This document shows, piece by piece, positions 1 through 10,119 of a DNA stretch of 64,000 bases. Where the stretch lies: positions 186,001 to 250,000 of the forward strand of contig CAVTAL010000014.1 in assembly GCA_963732635.1 (NCBI GenBank). The letters are read 5' to 3'. The DNA is from JAKFWF01 sp963732635. Its GTDB lineage: Bacteria; Pseudomonadota; Alphaproteobacteria; Rhizobiales; Hyphomicrobiaceae. The notes beneath the pieces are model-generated. The model made no database searches. It saw only the letters and a program-made list of their open reading frames with translations, and was not told where the DNA came from. A program made the position numbers and the translations under genes. How positions within the stretch are numbered: the first letter of the stretch is position 1; every line of letters starts with the position of its first letter.

Positions 1-905
1 GCTTCAAGGCCACCGCGCAGTTTTTTGTTGGCCGCCACACCGCCGGCAATCACCAACTGGCGCGACGATGGCTCGGGGTAGCGAGCCTCGGCCCAGTGGA
101 ACGCCTTGCGGCATCGATCAGCGACGCTTTCGGTCACCGCGAGTTCGAAGCCGGCACACAGGTCGGCAATGTCCCGTTCGGTCAACGGTCCGATTTCCTG
201 TGCCCGTCGGCGCACCGCCGTCTTCAAACCAGCGAATGAAAAATGCGGCTCGTCGCGACCCAACATCGGACGCGGCAAATCGAACCGGGTTGCATCGCCA
301 TTAAGCGCGGCGCGCTCGACGCTGGGACCACCGGGCTGTTCGAGCCCTAGTAGCTTGGCGGTCTTGTCAAAAGCCTCGCCAAGCGCATCGTCGATGGTGG
401 TAGCGAGGCGCACATATTGCCCAACGCCCTCGACGGCCAGGATCTGGGTATGACCGCCCGAGACCAGAAGCAGCAAGTAGGGCGGAGACAGCCCTTCGGT
501 CAGGCCGACGGTCAGCGCATGCGCCTCCAGATGATTGACCGCCACCAGTGGCTTGCCCGCTGCCAGTGCCAGCGCTTTCGCCGTCGTCAGCCCGACGATC
601 AGGCCGCCGATCAAGCCGGGGCCGGCGGTAGCGGCAATGCAATCGAGATCGCTTAATCCGGCGTTTGCTTCCGCCAGTGCATCGCGGATGATGGCATCGA
701 GACATTCGACGTGTGCGCGAGCGGCGATTTCCGGCACGACGCCACCGAACGGGCGATGCTGCGCCCACTGCGAGCGCACAATGTTCGATAGAATGCGTCC
801 CCGGCCAGCTGCATCGCGCTCAACCACGGCGGCAGCCGTCTCGTCGCAGCTGGTCTCGAGCCCAAGAACAACAAGTTTGCGCGTACCCTTTGAGCCGGCG
901 TCCAC
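1..905 (-). CDS. tsaD: tRNA N6-adenosine threonylcarbamoyltransferase TsaD (3' end cut by window edge)
   Basis: TsaD transfers the threonylcarbamoyl group from TC-AMP to A37 of ANN-reading tRNAs, working with TsaB and TsaE in the cytoplasm. The reverse strand reads continuously with the family N-terminus (VVLGLETSCDETAAAVV) and the metal-binding NHLEAH motif near residue 123; the later GGHTQ and GGVAANK segments are also visible. About 301 residues lie in the window; the family has roughly 340-360, so the C-terminus is off the left edge. No ATG fits: a GTG at 905 or a TTG at 908 follows an in-frame stop, and I chose the GTG. The gene is divergent from hemC across about 60 bp. Confidence 0.93.
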   Translation of the reverse strand, partial: MDAGSKGTRKLVVLGLETSCDETAAAVVERDAAGRGRILSNIVRSQWAQHRPFGGVVPEIAARAHVECLDAIIRDALAEANAGLSDLDCIAATAGPGLIGGLIVGLTTAKALALAAGKPLVAVNHLEAHALTVGLTEGLSPPYLLLLVSGGHTQILAVEGVGQYVRLATTIDDALGEAFDKTAKLLGLEQPGGPSVERAALNGDATRFDLPRPMLGRDEPHFSFAGLKTAVRRRAQEIGPLTERDIADLCAGFELAVTESVADRCRKAFHWAEARYPEPSSRQLVIAGGVAANKKLRGGLE

Positions 906-967
906 CAATGCTAATCCTCACCCGAACCGCTATTGCGCCGCGAGCGCTACCATCCAAGGAACAGGAC

Positions 968-1919
968 GTGCAAGCAAACCCGACCACCGTGGCCCGCCGG
1001 ATCCGCATCGGAACGCGAGGTTCTCCTCTGGCGCTATGGCAGGCGCACGAGACCCGCCGGCTGCTCATGGCGGCGCACGGCATGGCCGAGAGCCAATTCG
1101 AAATCGCGGTAATTAAGACATCCGGCGACCGAATCCAGGACCGACCACTTTCGGAGGTGGGCGGCAAAGGGCTGTTCACCAAGGAAATCGACGAGGCGCT
1201 TGATCGCCCGTGAGATTGATATCGCCGTGCATTCGATGAAGGACTTGCCAACGGTGCTGCCGGGCGGCTTCTCGACCGGCGCGGTGCTGCAGCGTTACGA
1301 CGTGCGCGATGCCTTCGTCAGCTTGAAATACACGACACTGTCGAGCCTGCCGCAAGGCGCGACGCTCGGCACCTCGTCGCTCAGGCGCCAGGCGCAGGTG
1401 CGTCATATGCGCCCCGATCTCGTCGTGCTCGGCTTTCGCGGCAATGTGCAAACCCGCCTGCAGAAGCTCGCCGACGGAGTGGCCGATGCCACCCTGCTCG
1501 CCTGCGCCGGCCTCGAACGGCTCGGCATGGCCGATCGCATAACCGCGCGCGTCGAAACCACCGAGATGTTGCCGGCGGTCGCCCAGGGCGCCATTGCCGT
1601 CGTGACCCTCGCCGATGACGACGAAATGATGCGCCGGCTCGCCACCATAGATCACCAGCCGAGCCGTACCCGCGTTTCCGCCGAACGAACCTTCCTCGGC
1701 CTGCTCGACGGTTCGTGCCGTACCCCGATCGCGGGCCTCGCAACGCTTGCCAACGGGACATTGACGTTACGTGGCCAGGTTCTCTCACCCGATGGCCGCC
1801 GCGTACTCAATTGCGTGCACGAGGGGCCGGCGACCAATGCGGTTGCAGTCGGCGAACGCGCGGGCCTCGAACTGCTCGGCCGTGGCGCCGCCCAACTGTT
1901 CGACGGTTCGGCAGCCTGA
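968..1919 (+). CDS. hemC: Porphobilinogen deaminase (hydroxymethylbilane synthase), one frameshift
   Basis: HemC joins four porphobilinogens into hydroxymethylbilane in cytoplasmic tetrapyrrole synthesis. Family landmarks are the N-terminal RIGTRGSPLALWQ, the active-site stretch HSMKDLPT, and GSCRTPIAG, whose Cys carries the dipyrromethane cofactor. The start is GTG 968 with AAGGA seven bases upstream; GTG 989 is an alternative. The frame breaks at about 1199: one extra base after GAG GCG puts a stop at 1211, and removing it gives a continuous EALIAREID matching the family. An essential enzyme with one indel points to a sequence error. The stop overlaps the hemD start (TGATG). Confidence 0.93.
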
Positions 1920-2650
1920 TGCGATTACTCGTCACCAGACCCGAGGAAGATGCCGTCGCCTTCAAGGCGCAGCTGATTGCGCAAGGCCATCAGGTGACGA
2001 TCGAGCCGCTGCTGTCGATATCAACCGCCAACACCGACGAGATCGATCTCGATGGCGCGCAGGCGATCATCGCGACTAGCCGCAATGGCCTCAGGGCTCT
2101 GGCCAAGACGGTGCATATCGACGACGCGCGCAAGCTGCTGGTGTTCGCGGTCGGACCCGGCACGGCATCGACCGCACGCGGCCTCGGCTTCACCTCGATC
2201 ATCGAGGGACCGTCGAACGCGCAGCAACTGATCCCGCTGATCACCGAGCATGCCGAAGTTAACAGCGGCCCGCTAGTTCATCTTGCCGGCGACAGCGTCA
2301 AGGCCGGCTTCGTCGACGAGTTGCATCGGCTCGGGTATTTTGTCGCCCAGCCAATCGTCTACACCACCGAGGCCGCAGGCCGCCTCGGCAGCGCCACGGT
2401 CGCGAGCATGCGCAACAAGCGCATCGATGGTGTCATCCTGCTGTCACCGCGCACCGCCGAGGTCTACGCCGGATTGGTGCAGATGCACAATCTCACAGCG
2501 GCCTGCGCCGGCATCGTGCACTTCTGCATTTCGGCGGCGACAGCCGAGCGGCTGGCAGGGCTCGCAGGGGTACCGATCCGCACACCAACTCGACCAAATC
2601 TCCAAGAAATGCTTGCGCTTATCGGGACCGACGCGTCAAATTCGGACTGA
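1919..2650 (+). CDS. hemD: Uroporphyrinogen-III synthase
   Basis: HemD closes and inverts ring D of hydroxymethylbilane to give uroporphyrinogen III, the step after HemC. The 243-residue product starts MRLLVTRPEEDA, the usual HemD N-terminus, and has the expected two-lobed length. The family is poorly conserved, so the call also rests on position: the ATG overlaps the hemC stop by one base (translational coupling), and the mitofilin and hemY genes follow, as in many alphaproteobacteria. No frameshift is apparent. Confidence 0.92.
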   Translation: MRLLVTRPEEDAVAFKAQLIAQGHQVTIEPLLSISTANTDEIDLDGAQAIIATSRNGLRALAKTVHIDDARKLLVFAVGPGTASTARGLGFTSIIEGPSNAQQLIPLITEHAEVNSGPLVHLAGDSVKAGFVDELHRLGYFVAQPIVYTTEAAGRLGSATVASMRNKRIDGVILLSPRTAEVYAGLVQMHNLTAACAGIVHFCISAATAERLAGLAGVPIRTPTRPNLQEMLALIGTDASNSD

Positions 2651-2780
2651 GTTCAGATAAACTGAATATTTTCATTGTCGTGCCACTGGCAGGAGCGCTA
2701 AGCGCTAGCTGAATTGGAGCGGCATACCGTGCCCTTGAAGCGGCGGCGCGGCAAGGTGCGTAGCGGAGGATCAGTCGATC

Positions 2781-4500
2781 ATGTCAGGCAGCAACGATGG
2801 GTCGGGCAAGGGCCCGACGAAACCCACTCCCGACACCGCCGGTCCGAAGAAGCCATCGGCGATCATCGACCTGAAGGCGACCGAGGTAAAGCCGCCCGAG
2901 GCCAAGCCGGCGACCAGCGCGTCGGCTGCTGCGTCAGATACGAAGAAGCCGGAACCGGTCGCAGCAAAGCCGTCCGAGTCCAAACCTGCGGCAACTGCAG
3001 CCGCTACCGCCGCGTCGTCCGCAACCAAGACCGACGCCAAGCCGTCCGCCGCCTCGTCCGCGACCGCTTCGTCATCAGCCAAGGCGGCACCGGCGACCAC
3101 GGCCGCGCCGCCAGCCCGCTCCGGTGGCGGCATCGCCTCGGTGGCGACGCACCTGTTCGCCGGTGTCGCCGGCGGTTTCCTGGCGCTGCTCGGCGCCGAC
3201 AGCATCGCGCCGCAGTTGGGCCTTTCCAGCCCGGGCGCCGGCCTGACCGAGATGCAGCGGCGCCTGTCGGCGATGGAAGATGCAGCCAAAGCAAAGCCCT
3301 CAAGCCCCTCACCCGAACTCGCCCAGAAGCTTGCCGCGACTGAAGCCCGCCTCGCCAAGATCGAGGAGACGGCTCGGACGCTGCCGAGCCTCAGCTGACG
3401 CTCAGGCGAAGCTCGCCGCCGAGACGAAGTCGCTCGGCGAGAAGTTGGCCAAGCCCGCTGCCGGTGCCGACGCAGAAAAGCTCAGCAAGCTGGAAGACAC
3501 CCTCACCGCGCTCGCCGCCGCCGCCAACAGCGATCCGCAGAAAGGCCGCATACCGCAGCTCGCGCAGATCACCGGCAAGCTCGCCGATCTCGAAAGCGCG
3601 CTTGCCGGCCAGATGGCGAACGTGCGCAAGAACGTGACGCAGGACGTCGAGTCCCGCATCGGTCAGGCAACCGAAGCCGCCGAGCAGGCGCGCGCAGGCG
3701 TGCAGCGCATCGATCGCGATCTCGGCACCATCAAAACTGACAGTGCCCGGACCGCTCAGCGATTAGATGGCCTCGACCAGTCGCTGCGCGCGACCAGGGA
3801 CGAAAGTGCCGGCCTCAAATCAACAGTCGACAGCCTCAAGGCCGACGTCACCAACCAACTGAAGTCTGTCGCCCGGCCGCAGGACGTGTCGAGCGCACTC
3901 GCACCGCTCAATTCAAAGCTCGCGGCGGTCGAGCAGAACTTGGCTGGCGTCGTCAAGGGTGAGGACGACCGCAAGGCCAACGCCGAGCGCATCGTGCTGT
4001 CGCTCGAACTCGCCAACCTGAAGCGCGCGCTCGATCGCGGCGGCTCGTTCGCGACTGAACTCGCAGCGGTGCAAAAGGTCGGCGGCGGCAAGCTCGACCT
4101 CAAGGCGCTGGAAGCCGTGAAGGACGCCGGCGTGCCGACCACGACCATGCTCGCCAACGATTTCCGCACCGTGGCTTATTCGATCATCGCCGCCGACGCA
4201 GATCCGGGCGACGGCTCGGTGGTCGACAAATTGATCACCAGCGCCAAGTCGATCGTGCGCGTACGCAAGTCGAATGCGGATGCGACCGATTCCAGCGCCG
4301 AGGCGATCGCCGCCCGCATGGACACGGCGTTGAAGGCCAACCGCCTCGCCGACGTCGTCACAGAATCAAAGAAGCTGTCGCCCAAGGCACGCACCGCCGG
4401 CGCCACCTGGTTGGCCAAGGTCGAGGCCCGCGCCGGTGTCGACAGCGCGCTCGCCAACGTTGAAGGCCAGTTGAAGACGGCCCTTGGTGGCAAGTCGTAA
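2781..4500 (+). CDS. Mitofilin/Mic60-family inner-membrane protein, one frameshift
   Basis: The product is about 570 residues: an Ala/Lys/Pro-rich cytoplasmic tail (residues 1-110), one membrane span near residues 113-135 (HLFAGVAGGFLALLGA), a long heptad-rich coiled coil, and a C-terminal helical domain. That layout and the place between hemD and hemY match the alphaproteobacterial relatives of mitochondrial Mic60, which shape inner-membrane folds. The ATG at 2781 follows GGAGGA (2765-2770). A stop at 3396 interrupts the coiled coil; one extra base near 3395 restores the frame (DAQAKLAAETK follows). The membrane-shaping role is a family property, not visible here. Confidence 0.85.
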
Positions 4501-4560
4501 TCGACATTTCGCAGACCCGGCAAGCACGCGCCCATCGAAGATCAAAAGAGTTCGTCCCCC

Positions 4561-6319
4561 ATGTTGCGTCTCGTCCTGTTACTCGTCGGCATATTCGGTC
4601 TCTCAGCGGCGCTCGCGTGGCTCGCCGACCGGCCCGGCTCGATCAACATCGAGTGGCAGGGCTATACCGCGAACCCATCCGTGTTCCAGGCGGTGATCGC
4701 GGTTGCCGCACTTCTGGCGCTCACGCTGCTGGCCTGGTCGATCATCCGTCAGCTTTGGCAAAGCCCGGCCAACATCGGCTCGTTCTTCATGAAGCGGCGC
4801 AACAAGCGTGGTCTCGACTCGCTGTCGTCCGGCATGATCGCGATCGGTGCCGGTGATCGCGCACTCGCCACCCGCTATGCGATCCAGGCGCGCAAGGCGT
4901 TGCCGAACGAACCGCTGACGCATCTCTTGCGCGCCCAGGCAGCCCAGTTATCCGGCGACCGCACGACGGCGCGCCGCATCTTCGACGCCATGCTGGCGAG
5001 CCCCGACACCGAGCAACTTGGCCTACGTGGTCTGTTTCTCGAAGCCGAGCGCGAAGGCGAGATGGAAGCCGCCCGCCAGTACGCAGAGCGCGCGTTGCAC
5101 CTCAATCCCAAACTCGGCTGGTCGGCCGACGCGCTATTTGATTTGCAGTGCAAGCAGAACGATTGGGCCGGTGCGCTCGAAACCCTCAACAGCGCCAAGC
5201 GCCACGGCCAGCTGGAGAAGTCGGTCGCCGACCGCCGCCGCGCCGTTCTGCTGACCGCCCAGGCGCAATCCGCCGAAGATGCCGAGCCCGATAAGGCGAT
5301 GAGCCTCGCTATTGAGGCGCACGGACTCGCGCCCGACCTGATCCCGGCCGCCGGCATCGCCGCGCGCATTCTGGCCGCCCGTGGCAACACCCAGAAGGCC
5401 GCCAAGATCATCCAGAAGACCTGGCGCAAGGCACCGCATCCCAGAACTCGCAATCGCCTATGCCTATGCCCGTATCGGCGACAGCCCGCGCGATCGCATG
5501 ACGCGCATCAAGCATCTGGCCGACCTCAACCAGCACTCGATCGAAAGCCCGATCGCGGTTGCGAGTGCCGCCATCGAAGCGCGCGAATGGGATGCCGCCC
5601 GCAAGGCACTCACGCCCCTGCTCGAAGGTCGACTGACCCAGCGCGTCTGCACACTCATGGCCAAGATCGAGGGCGGTGAGTTGGGCGACGCCGGTCGCGT
5701 CCGCGAGTGGCTGGCGCGTGCCGTCAACGCGCCGCGCGATCCGGCCTGGACCGCCGATGGCATCGTCTCCGATACCTGGGCTCCGGTATCGCCGGTGACC
5801 GGCCATCTCGACGCCTTCCAATGGCGCGTGCCTGTCGAAAGCGCCACCGGCGCCGACCAGACTGCGATCCTCGACAAACTCGAGGAACTGGTGGCGCTCG
5901 GTGCCAGCACCGCCAAGACACCAGCCGAACCGCAGGTGTCGTTACCGCCGCGCGAGCCCAAGCCACCCGTGCCGTCGCCGGTTCGCCACGCCGACGATGC
6001 CGACGTAATCGATCTGCCGAAACCACGCTCCGCAGCGGTCGCCCCGACACCGCAGCCGGCAACCGTGAGCGCCGCAAAGCCCGTCGCGCCGGCGTCCCGC
6101 CCGTTCGAACCGAAGGCACCCAATCCGGCTGAAGGTGTGTTGCGCACGGTTCGCGCCACGACGGCAACAACCGCCGCCAGCACCGCGAGGAAGGCGACCG
6201 CCAACACTGTCGTCACGCCGCACGCACCGGATGATCCTGGCACCGACGGTGACGATCTGATCGAGCCGAAGCGACCGTATGTCACGCCCTACACGGTGCC
6301 GGTCAAGCAGCGCACCTAA
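4561..6319 (+). CDS. hemY: HemY-type heme-operon membrane protein with TPR repeats, one frameshift
   Basis: This HemY is the membrane/TPR protein of proteobacterial heme operons, not the Bacillus protoporphyrinogen oxidase of the same name; its biochemical role is unsettled. Two N-terminal membrane spans (about residues 1-22 and 40-62) precede RRNKRGLDSLSSGMIAIGAGD, typical of the HemY N-terminal domain, then TPR-like helical pairs. The last 150 residues are a Pro/Ala-rich tail. Near 5443 the sequence has CCC where CC restores the frame, joining KAPH to PELAIAYAYARIG. The total of about 585 residues fits rhizobial HemY. It follows the mitofilin gene by 60 bp, probably in the same operon. Confidence 0.9.
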
Positions 6320-6355
6320 GCGAACCACCTTCCACTCGACTGGAGCCAAGCCACG

Positions 6356-7483
6356 ATGAAGACCCGCGCCGCTGTTGCCTTCGAGAAAGCCAAGCCCCTC
6401 GAGATCGTCGAGGTCGATCTCGAAGGACCGAAGCAGGGTGAAGTCCTGATCGAGGTCAAGGCGACCGGCATCTGCCACACCGACGAATTCACGTTGTCGG
6501 GCGCCGATCCGGAAGGACTGTTCCCGGCGATCCTCGGCCACGAAGGCGCCGGCATCGTCGTCGACATCGGGCCCGGTGTGACAACGCTCAAGAAGGGCGA
6601 TCACGTCATCCCGCTTTACACGCCCGAGTGCCGCACCTGCCCGTCGTGCCTGTCGCGCAAGACCAACTTGTGCACCTCGATCCGCGCCACACAAGGCCAG
6701 GGCGTGATGCCGGACGGCACCTCACGATTTTCCTACAAGGGCCAGAAGATCCATCACTATATGGGCTGCTCGACGTTCGCCAACCACACCGTGCTGCCGG
6801 AGATTGCGGTCGCCAAGATCCGCTCCGACGCGCCGTTCGACAAGGTCTGCTACATCGGCTGCGGCGTGACAACCGGCGTCGGCGCGGTCGTCAACACGGC
6901 GAAGGCGGGCCTGGGCTGCACCGGCATCGTGTTCGGCCTTGGCGGCATCGGCCTCAACGTCATCCAGGGCCTCAGGCTCGTCGGTGCCGACATGATCATC
7001 GGTGTTGACATCAATCCGGACAAGGAAGCCTGGGGGCGTAAATTCGGCATGACGCATTTCGTCAATCCGAAGACCGTTGGCGGCAATCTGGTGCAGCATC
7101 TCGTCGACATGACCAAGCGCGGCGCCGACCAAATCGGTGGCGCCGACTACACCTTCGACTGCACCGGCAACGTCGAAGTGATGCGTACCGCGCTTGAAGC
7201 CTGCCATCGCGGCTGGGGCGAGAGCATCGTCATCGGCGTCGCCGGCGCCGGCCAGGAGATAAAGACGCGGCCGTTCCAGCTTGTCACCGGACGCGTCTGG
7301 AAAGGCACCGCATTCGGCGGCGCGCGCGGCCGCACCGACGTGCCGAAGATCGTCGACTGGTACATGGAGGGCAAAATCCAGATCGACGCCATGATCACCC
7401 ACACCATGCCGCTCGAAGACATCAACAAGGGCTTCGAACTGATGCACGCCGGCAAGAGCATCCGCGGCGTGGTGGTGTTTTAG
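6356..7483 (+). CDS. frmA: S-(hydroxymethyl)glutathione dehydrogenase / class III alcohol dehydrogenase
   Basis: The enzyme oxidises S-hydroxymethylglutathione, formed from formaldehyde and glutathione, with NAD; it can also reduce S-nitrosoglutathione. The 375-residue product has the catalytic-zinc motif GICHTDE, GHEGAG, the four-Cys structural-zinc loop CRTCPSCLSRKTNLC and a Rossmann GLGGIG turn. The C-terminus is intact. The ATG at 6356 follows TGGAG (6341-6345). The gene for a carboxymuconolactone-decarboxylase-like protein starts three bases after its stop, so the two are probably cotranscribed. Confidence 0.96.
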   Translation: MKTRAAVAFEKAKPLEIVEVDLEGPKQGEVLIEVKATGICHTDEFTLSGADPEGLFPAILGHEGAGIVVDIGPGVTTLKKGDHVIPLYTPECRTCPSCLSRKTNLCTSIRATQGQGVMPDGTSRFSYKGQKIHHYMGCSTFANHTVLPEIAVAKIRSDAPFDKVCYIGCGVTTGVGAVVNTAKAGLGCTGIVFGLGGIGLNVIQGLRLVGADMIIGVDINPDKEAWGRKFGMTHFVNPKTVGGNLVQHLVDMTKRGADQIGGADYTFDCTGNVEVMRTALEACHRGWGESIVIGVAGAGQEIKTRPFQLVTGRVWKGTAFGGARGRTDVPKIVDWYMEGKIQIDAMITHTMPLEDINKGFELMHAGKSIRGVVVF

Positions 7484-7486
7484 AGC

Positions 7487-8062
7487 ATGTCGCATAAGCG
7501 CACGCCGGTGCTCGACGAAGCAGCGTTGAGCCCGGCACAACAGGCCGTGTTCGACGCCATCAAGTCCGGCCCGCGCGGCGTGGTGCAAGGCCCGCTACGC
7601 ATTTGGCTGCAAAGCGCCGATCTCGCCGATAAGGCACAGGCACTCGGCGCATTTTGCCGCTACGGCACATCGCTGCCGCCGAATTTGTCCGAACTCGCCA
7701 TCCTGGTGATGGGCGCGCATTGGCAGGCCGGCTTCGAGTGGGCCGCGCACGCGCCAATCGCGATCAAGGCCGGCGTCAATCCGGCTGTCGTCGAGGCGAT
7801 CCGCCAAGGCGAGACGCCGGTATTCGCGGATGCCCAATCGCGTGTGATCCACGCGTTTGCCTCAGAGCTTTTGCAGAACCGCCGCGTCCGTGACGAGACC
7901 TACGCCGAGGCTGTCCAATTATTCGGCACCCAAACCGTCGTCGATCTGGTCGGCATCCTCGGCTACTACACCCTGATCTCGATGACGATCGCGGTTTTCG
8001 ACGTGCCGCTGCCCGACGGCTGGGCTGATCCGTTTTCGGACCGGCGGGATCGGTTGATGTGA
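7487..8062 (+). CDS. Carboxymuconolactone decarboxylase (CMD/AhpD-like) family protein
   Basis: This 191-residue, all-helical protein belongs to the CMD superfamily, shown by the NLSELAILVMGAHW segment and the EWAAHAP stretch. The CxxC pair used by AhpD peroxidase partners is absent, so it is not an AhpD-type disulfide reductase. It starts three bases after the formaldehyde dehydrogenase gene, which suggests a joint role in C1 or aldehyde metabolism. That is inference from position; the substrate is unknown. Confidence 0.85.
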   Translation: MSHKRTPVLDEAALSPAQQAVFDAIKSGPRGVVQGPLRIWLQSADLADKAQALGAFCRYGTSLPPNLSELAILVMGAHWQAGFEWAAHAPIAIKAGVNPAVVEAIRQGETPVFADAQSRVIHAFASELLQNRRVRDETYAEAVQLFGTQTVVDLVGILGYYTLISMTIAVFDVPLPDGWADPFSDRRDRLM

Positions 8063-8233
8063 GGGCGGTATGTCCGCATCGCCCCCGCGTCCTGAGATGA
8101 CGACATCTCGCTGCGAAGGATTATGGGTCGGGTCCACATAGTGCCGCTTGCATCGAATGCGACGGACGGACTACCATTGGCCTCAGTCGATTGTTGAGCG
8201 TATGACGAAGCCGATGTCTAGCGAGGTCGTATC

Positions 8234-8689
8234 GTGAAAGTATCGGATATTCTGGCACTAAAGCGTAAGGCCAAGATCACCATCGGCCCGTCTGAAAACA
8301 TCGGGCAACTGTCGCTGCTTCTGCGAGAGAACCGCGTCGGTGCCGCCGTCGTGAGTAGCGATGGGCAGGCGATCGAAGGTGTGATTTCCGAGCGGGATAT
8401 CGCCTACGGCCTCACCACCCACGGGGCCGATCTGCATACGCTTCCCGTTTCGACGCTAATGACGAAAACGGTCATCACGTGCAGACCCACTGACGACATT
8501 GCCCTCGTCGCATCGACAATGCTGTCACGAAACATCCGGCACATTCCGGTGGAAGCCGGGAAGCAGCTCATTGGAATGGTCAGCATTCGCGACGTTCTGA
8601 ACTTCCGGCTCAATGAACTGCAGCAGCAGACCGCTCAGTTTCGCACACTCGTCGGTCAGATGGGCCAGCCTCCGCAGGATCGAGAGTAG
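8234..8689 (+). CDS. CBS-domain protein
   Basis: The 151-residue product is essentially a CBS pair. Each half shows the strand-helix signature: GAAVVSSDGQAIEGVISERDI in repeat one and IRHIPVEAGKQLIGMVSIRDVL in repeat two, followed by a short polar helix. CBS pairs usually bind adenine nucleotides. No enzyme domain is attached, so this is probably a stand-alone energy or redox sensor. It starts with GTG 8234 behind GAGG (8223-8226) and is convergent with the enoyl-CoA hydratase gene. Confidence 0.88.
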   Translation: MKVSDILALKRKAKITIGPSENIGQLSLLLRENRVGAAVVSSDGQAIEGVISERDIAYGLTTHGADLHTLPVSTLMTKTVITCRPTDDIALVASTMLSRNIRHIPVEAGKQLIGMVSIRDVLNFRLNELQQQTAQFRTLVGQMGQPPQDRE

Positions 8690-8788
8690 TTCATTTTGAC
8701 CTAGTAAACTCGATCGTAGTGCGCTCGCAGGGACGAGCCCCGCGATGACGCTGTTGCAGTCGCAGTCGCTGCTCCGACGGCGCGCCGC

Positions 8789-9562
8789 TCACCGATGCTT
8801 GAACTGAGCTTTGCGCTTCTCAGCGAAGGCGGACATGCCCTCCTTCTGGTCCTCGGTCGCGAACAGCGAGTGGAATACGCGGCGCTCGAAGCGCACGCCC
8901 TCGGTCAGGGTCGTCTCGTAAGCGCGGTTGACTGCCTCCTTGGTCATCATCACCGCTGGCAGCGACATCGACGCAATGGCCTCGGCCGATTTCATCGCCT
9001 CGGTGAGCAGGTCGGCTGCTGGCACCACGCGGCTGACGAGGCCCGAGCGCTCAGCTTCGGCGGCATCCATCATGCGGCCGGTCAGGCACATGTCCATGGC
9101 CTTCGACTTGCCAACGAAGCGGGTAAGCCGCTGCGTGCCACCCGAACCTGGAATCACGCCGAGCTTGATTTCGGGCTGGCCAAACTTGGCGGTATCGGCG
9201 GCAATGATGAAATCACACATCATGGCGAGTTCGCAGCCGCCACCGAGTGCAAAGCCCGCCACCGCCGCTACCACCGGCTTGCGGCAATGCGTAACGCGCT
9301 GCCAGGATTCGATGAAGTCGCCCTTGTAGACGTCCATGTAGGACTTCGACTGCATTTCCTTGATGTCAGCGCCGGCTGCGAACGCCTTTTCCGAACCAGT
9401 GATGACGATGCAGCCGATCGACTCATCCGCTTCAAAGACATCGAGCGCCTTGGTCAGATCGCCGATCAGGGCGGAGTTCAGCGCATTGAGCGCTTGCGGA
9501 CGGTTGAGCGTGACGAGGCCGACGCGACCGCGGGTCTCGACGAGGATGTTCTGGTAGGTCAT
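8789..9562 (-). CDS. Enoyl-CoA hydratase
   Basis: A 257-residue crotonase-fold enzyme hydrating trans-2-enoyl-CoA in fatty-acid or aromatic degradation. It has the CoA oxyanion loop AAGADIKEM and both catalytic glutamates in their usual settings (GGGCELAMMCD and FGQPEIKLGVIPGSGGTQR). Both glutamates make hydratase activity more likely than isomerase or decarboxylase. The ATG at 9562 follows GGAGG. It is last of three genes on this strand (J-domain protein, CsaA-like, hydratase), with gaps of 76 and about 120 bp, so an operon is possible but not certain. Confidence 0.93.
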   Translation of the reverse strand: MTYQNILVETRGRVGLVTLNRPQALNALNSALIGDLTKALDVFEADESIGCIVITGSEKAFAAGADIKEMQSKSYMDVYKGDFIESWQRVTHCRKPVVAAVAGFALGGGCELAMMCDFIIAADTAKFGQPEIKLGVIPGSGGTQRLTRFVGKSKAMDMCLTGRMMDAAEAERSGLVSRVVPAADLLTEAMKSAEAIASMSLPAVMMTKEAVNRAYETTLTEGVRFERRVFHSLFATEDQKEGMSAFAEKRKAQFKHR

Positions 9563-9683
9563 GGAAGAAGGCCTCCGCTGTGCAACTGCGCTGATTTTCC
9601 CGGCAAGCAGTACCGAAGCACTGTGGCGAGGGCAATGCTGCTACGAGCGCAACCGGCGCCCGAACGACGACCGAATTCGATCA

Positions 9684-10043
9684 CTAGAAAAGCTTCGCGC
9701 CGTTCGGCACCGGCAAGTCGGGCTTGAACATGACGACCGCACCATTCTCGTCGGGAAAGCCCAGCGTCAGCACTTCGGACATGAACTTGCCGATCTGGCG
9801 CGGCGGGAAGTTGACGACACCCGCGACCTGACGGCCGACCAGCCCCTCGAGCTTGTAGTGCACCGTGATCTGCGCCGACGAGCGTTTGATGCCGATGCCG
9901 GGGCCGAAATCTATCTTCAGCTTGATGGCGGGTTTGCGCGCCTCGGGATAGGGCTCTGCTTCGACGATGGTGCCGACCCGGATGTCGACCTTCATGAAGT
10001 CGTCGAATGTAATGGTTGGCTGAGCGCCGCTTAACTGTTCCAA
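9684..10043 (-). CDS. CsaA-like tRNA-binding / secretion chaperone protein
   Basis: The 119-residue product is a single OB-fold tRNA-binding domain of the CsaA type, as at the C-terminus of bacterial MetRS: FDDFMKVDIRVGTI, then VVNFPPRQIGKFMSEVL. CsaA proteins dimerise, bind tRNA and have been linked to export of some preproteins. It starts at TTG 10043 with GGGAGAG a few bases upstream; no ATG precedes the conserved domain. Confidence 0.88.
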   Translation of the reverse strand: MEQLSGAQPTITFDDFMKVDIRVGTIVEAEPYPEARKPAIKLKIDFGPGIGIKRSSAQITVHYKLEGLVGRQVAGVVNFPPRQIGKFMSEVLTLGFPDENGAVVMFKPDLPVPNGAKLF

Positions 10044-10119
10044 ATCCGCTCTCCCGCTGGATATCGTGCTTGGATAGTCGAATAACCGCAGGTAGCTGGG
10101 AAGAGCAAGGCCAACTCAG

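Noticed and set aside
1190..1215. Programmed frameshift in hemC (and similar breaks elsewhere)
   Set aside because: No slippery heptamer or pseudoknot, and unrelated genes are affected at random places; error fits better.
2771..3358. 195-codon minus-strand ORF opposite the mitofilin gene
   Set aside because: Ala-rich shadow of the GC-rich coding strand; no ribosome site or family resemblance, while the plus strand has the conserved protein.
5464..6285. 273-codon minus-strand ORF opposite hemY
   Set aside because: Shadow of the Pro/Ala-rich HemY tail; composition is the reverse complement of a low-complexity region.
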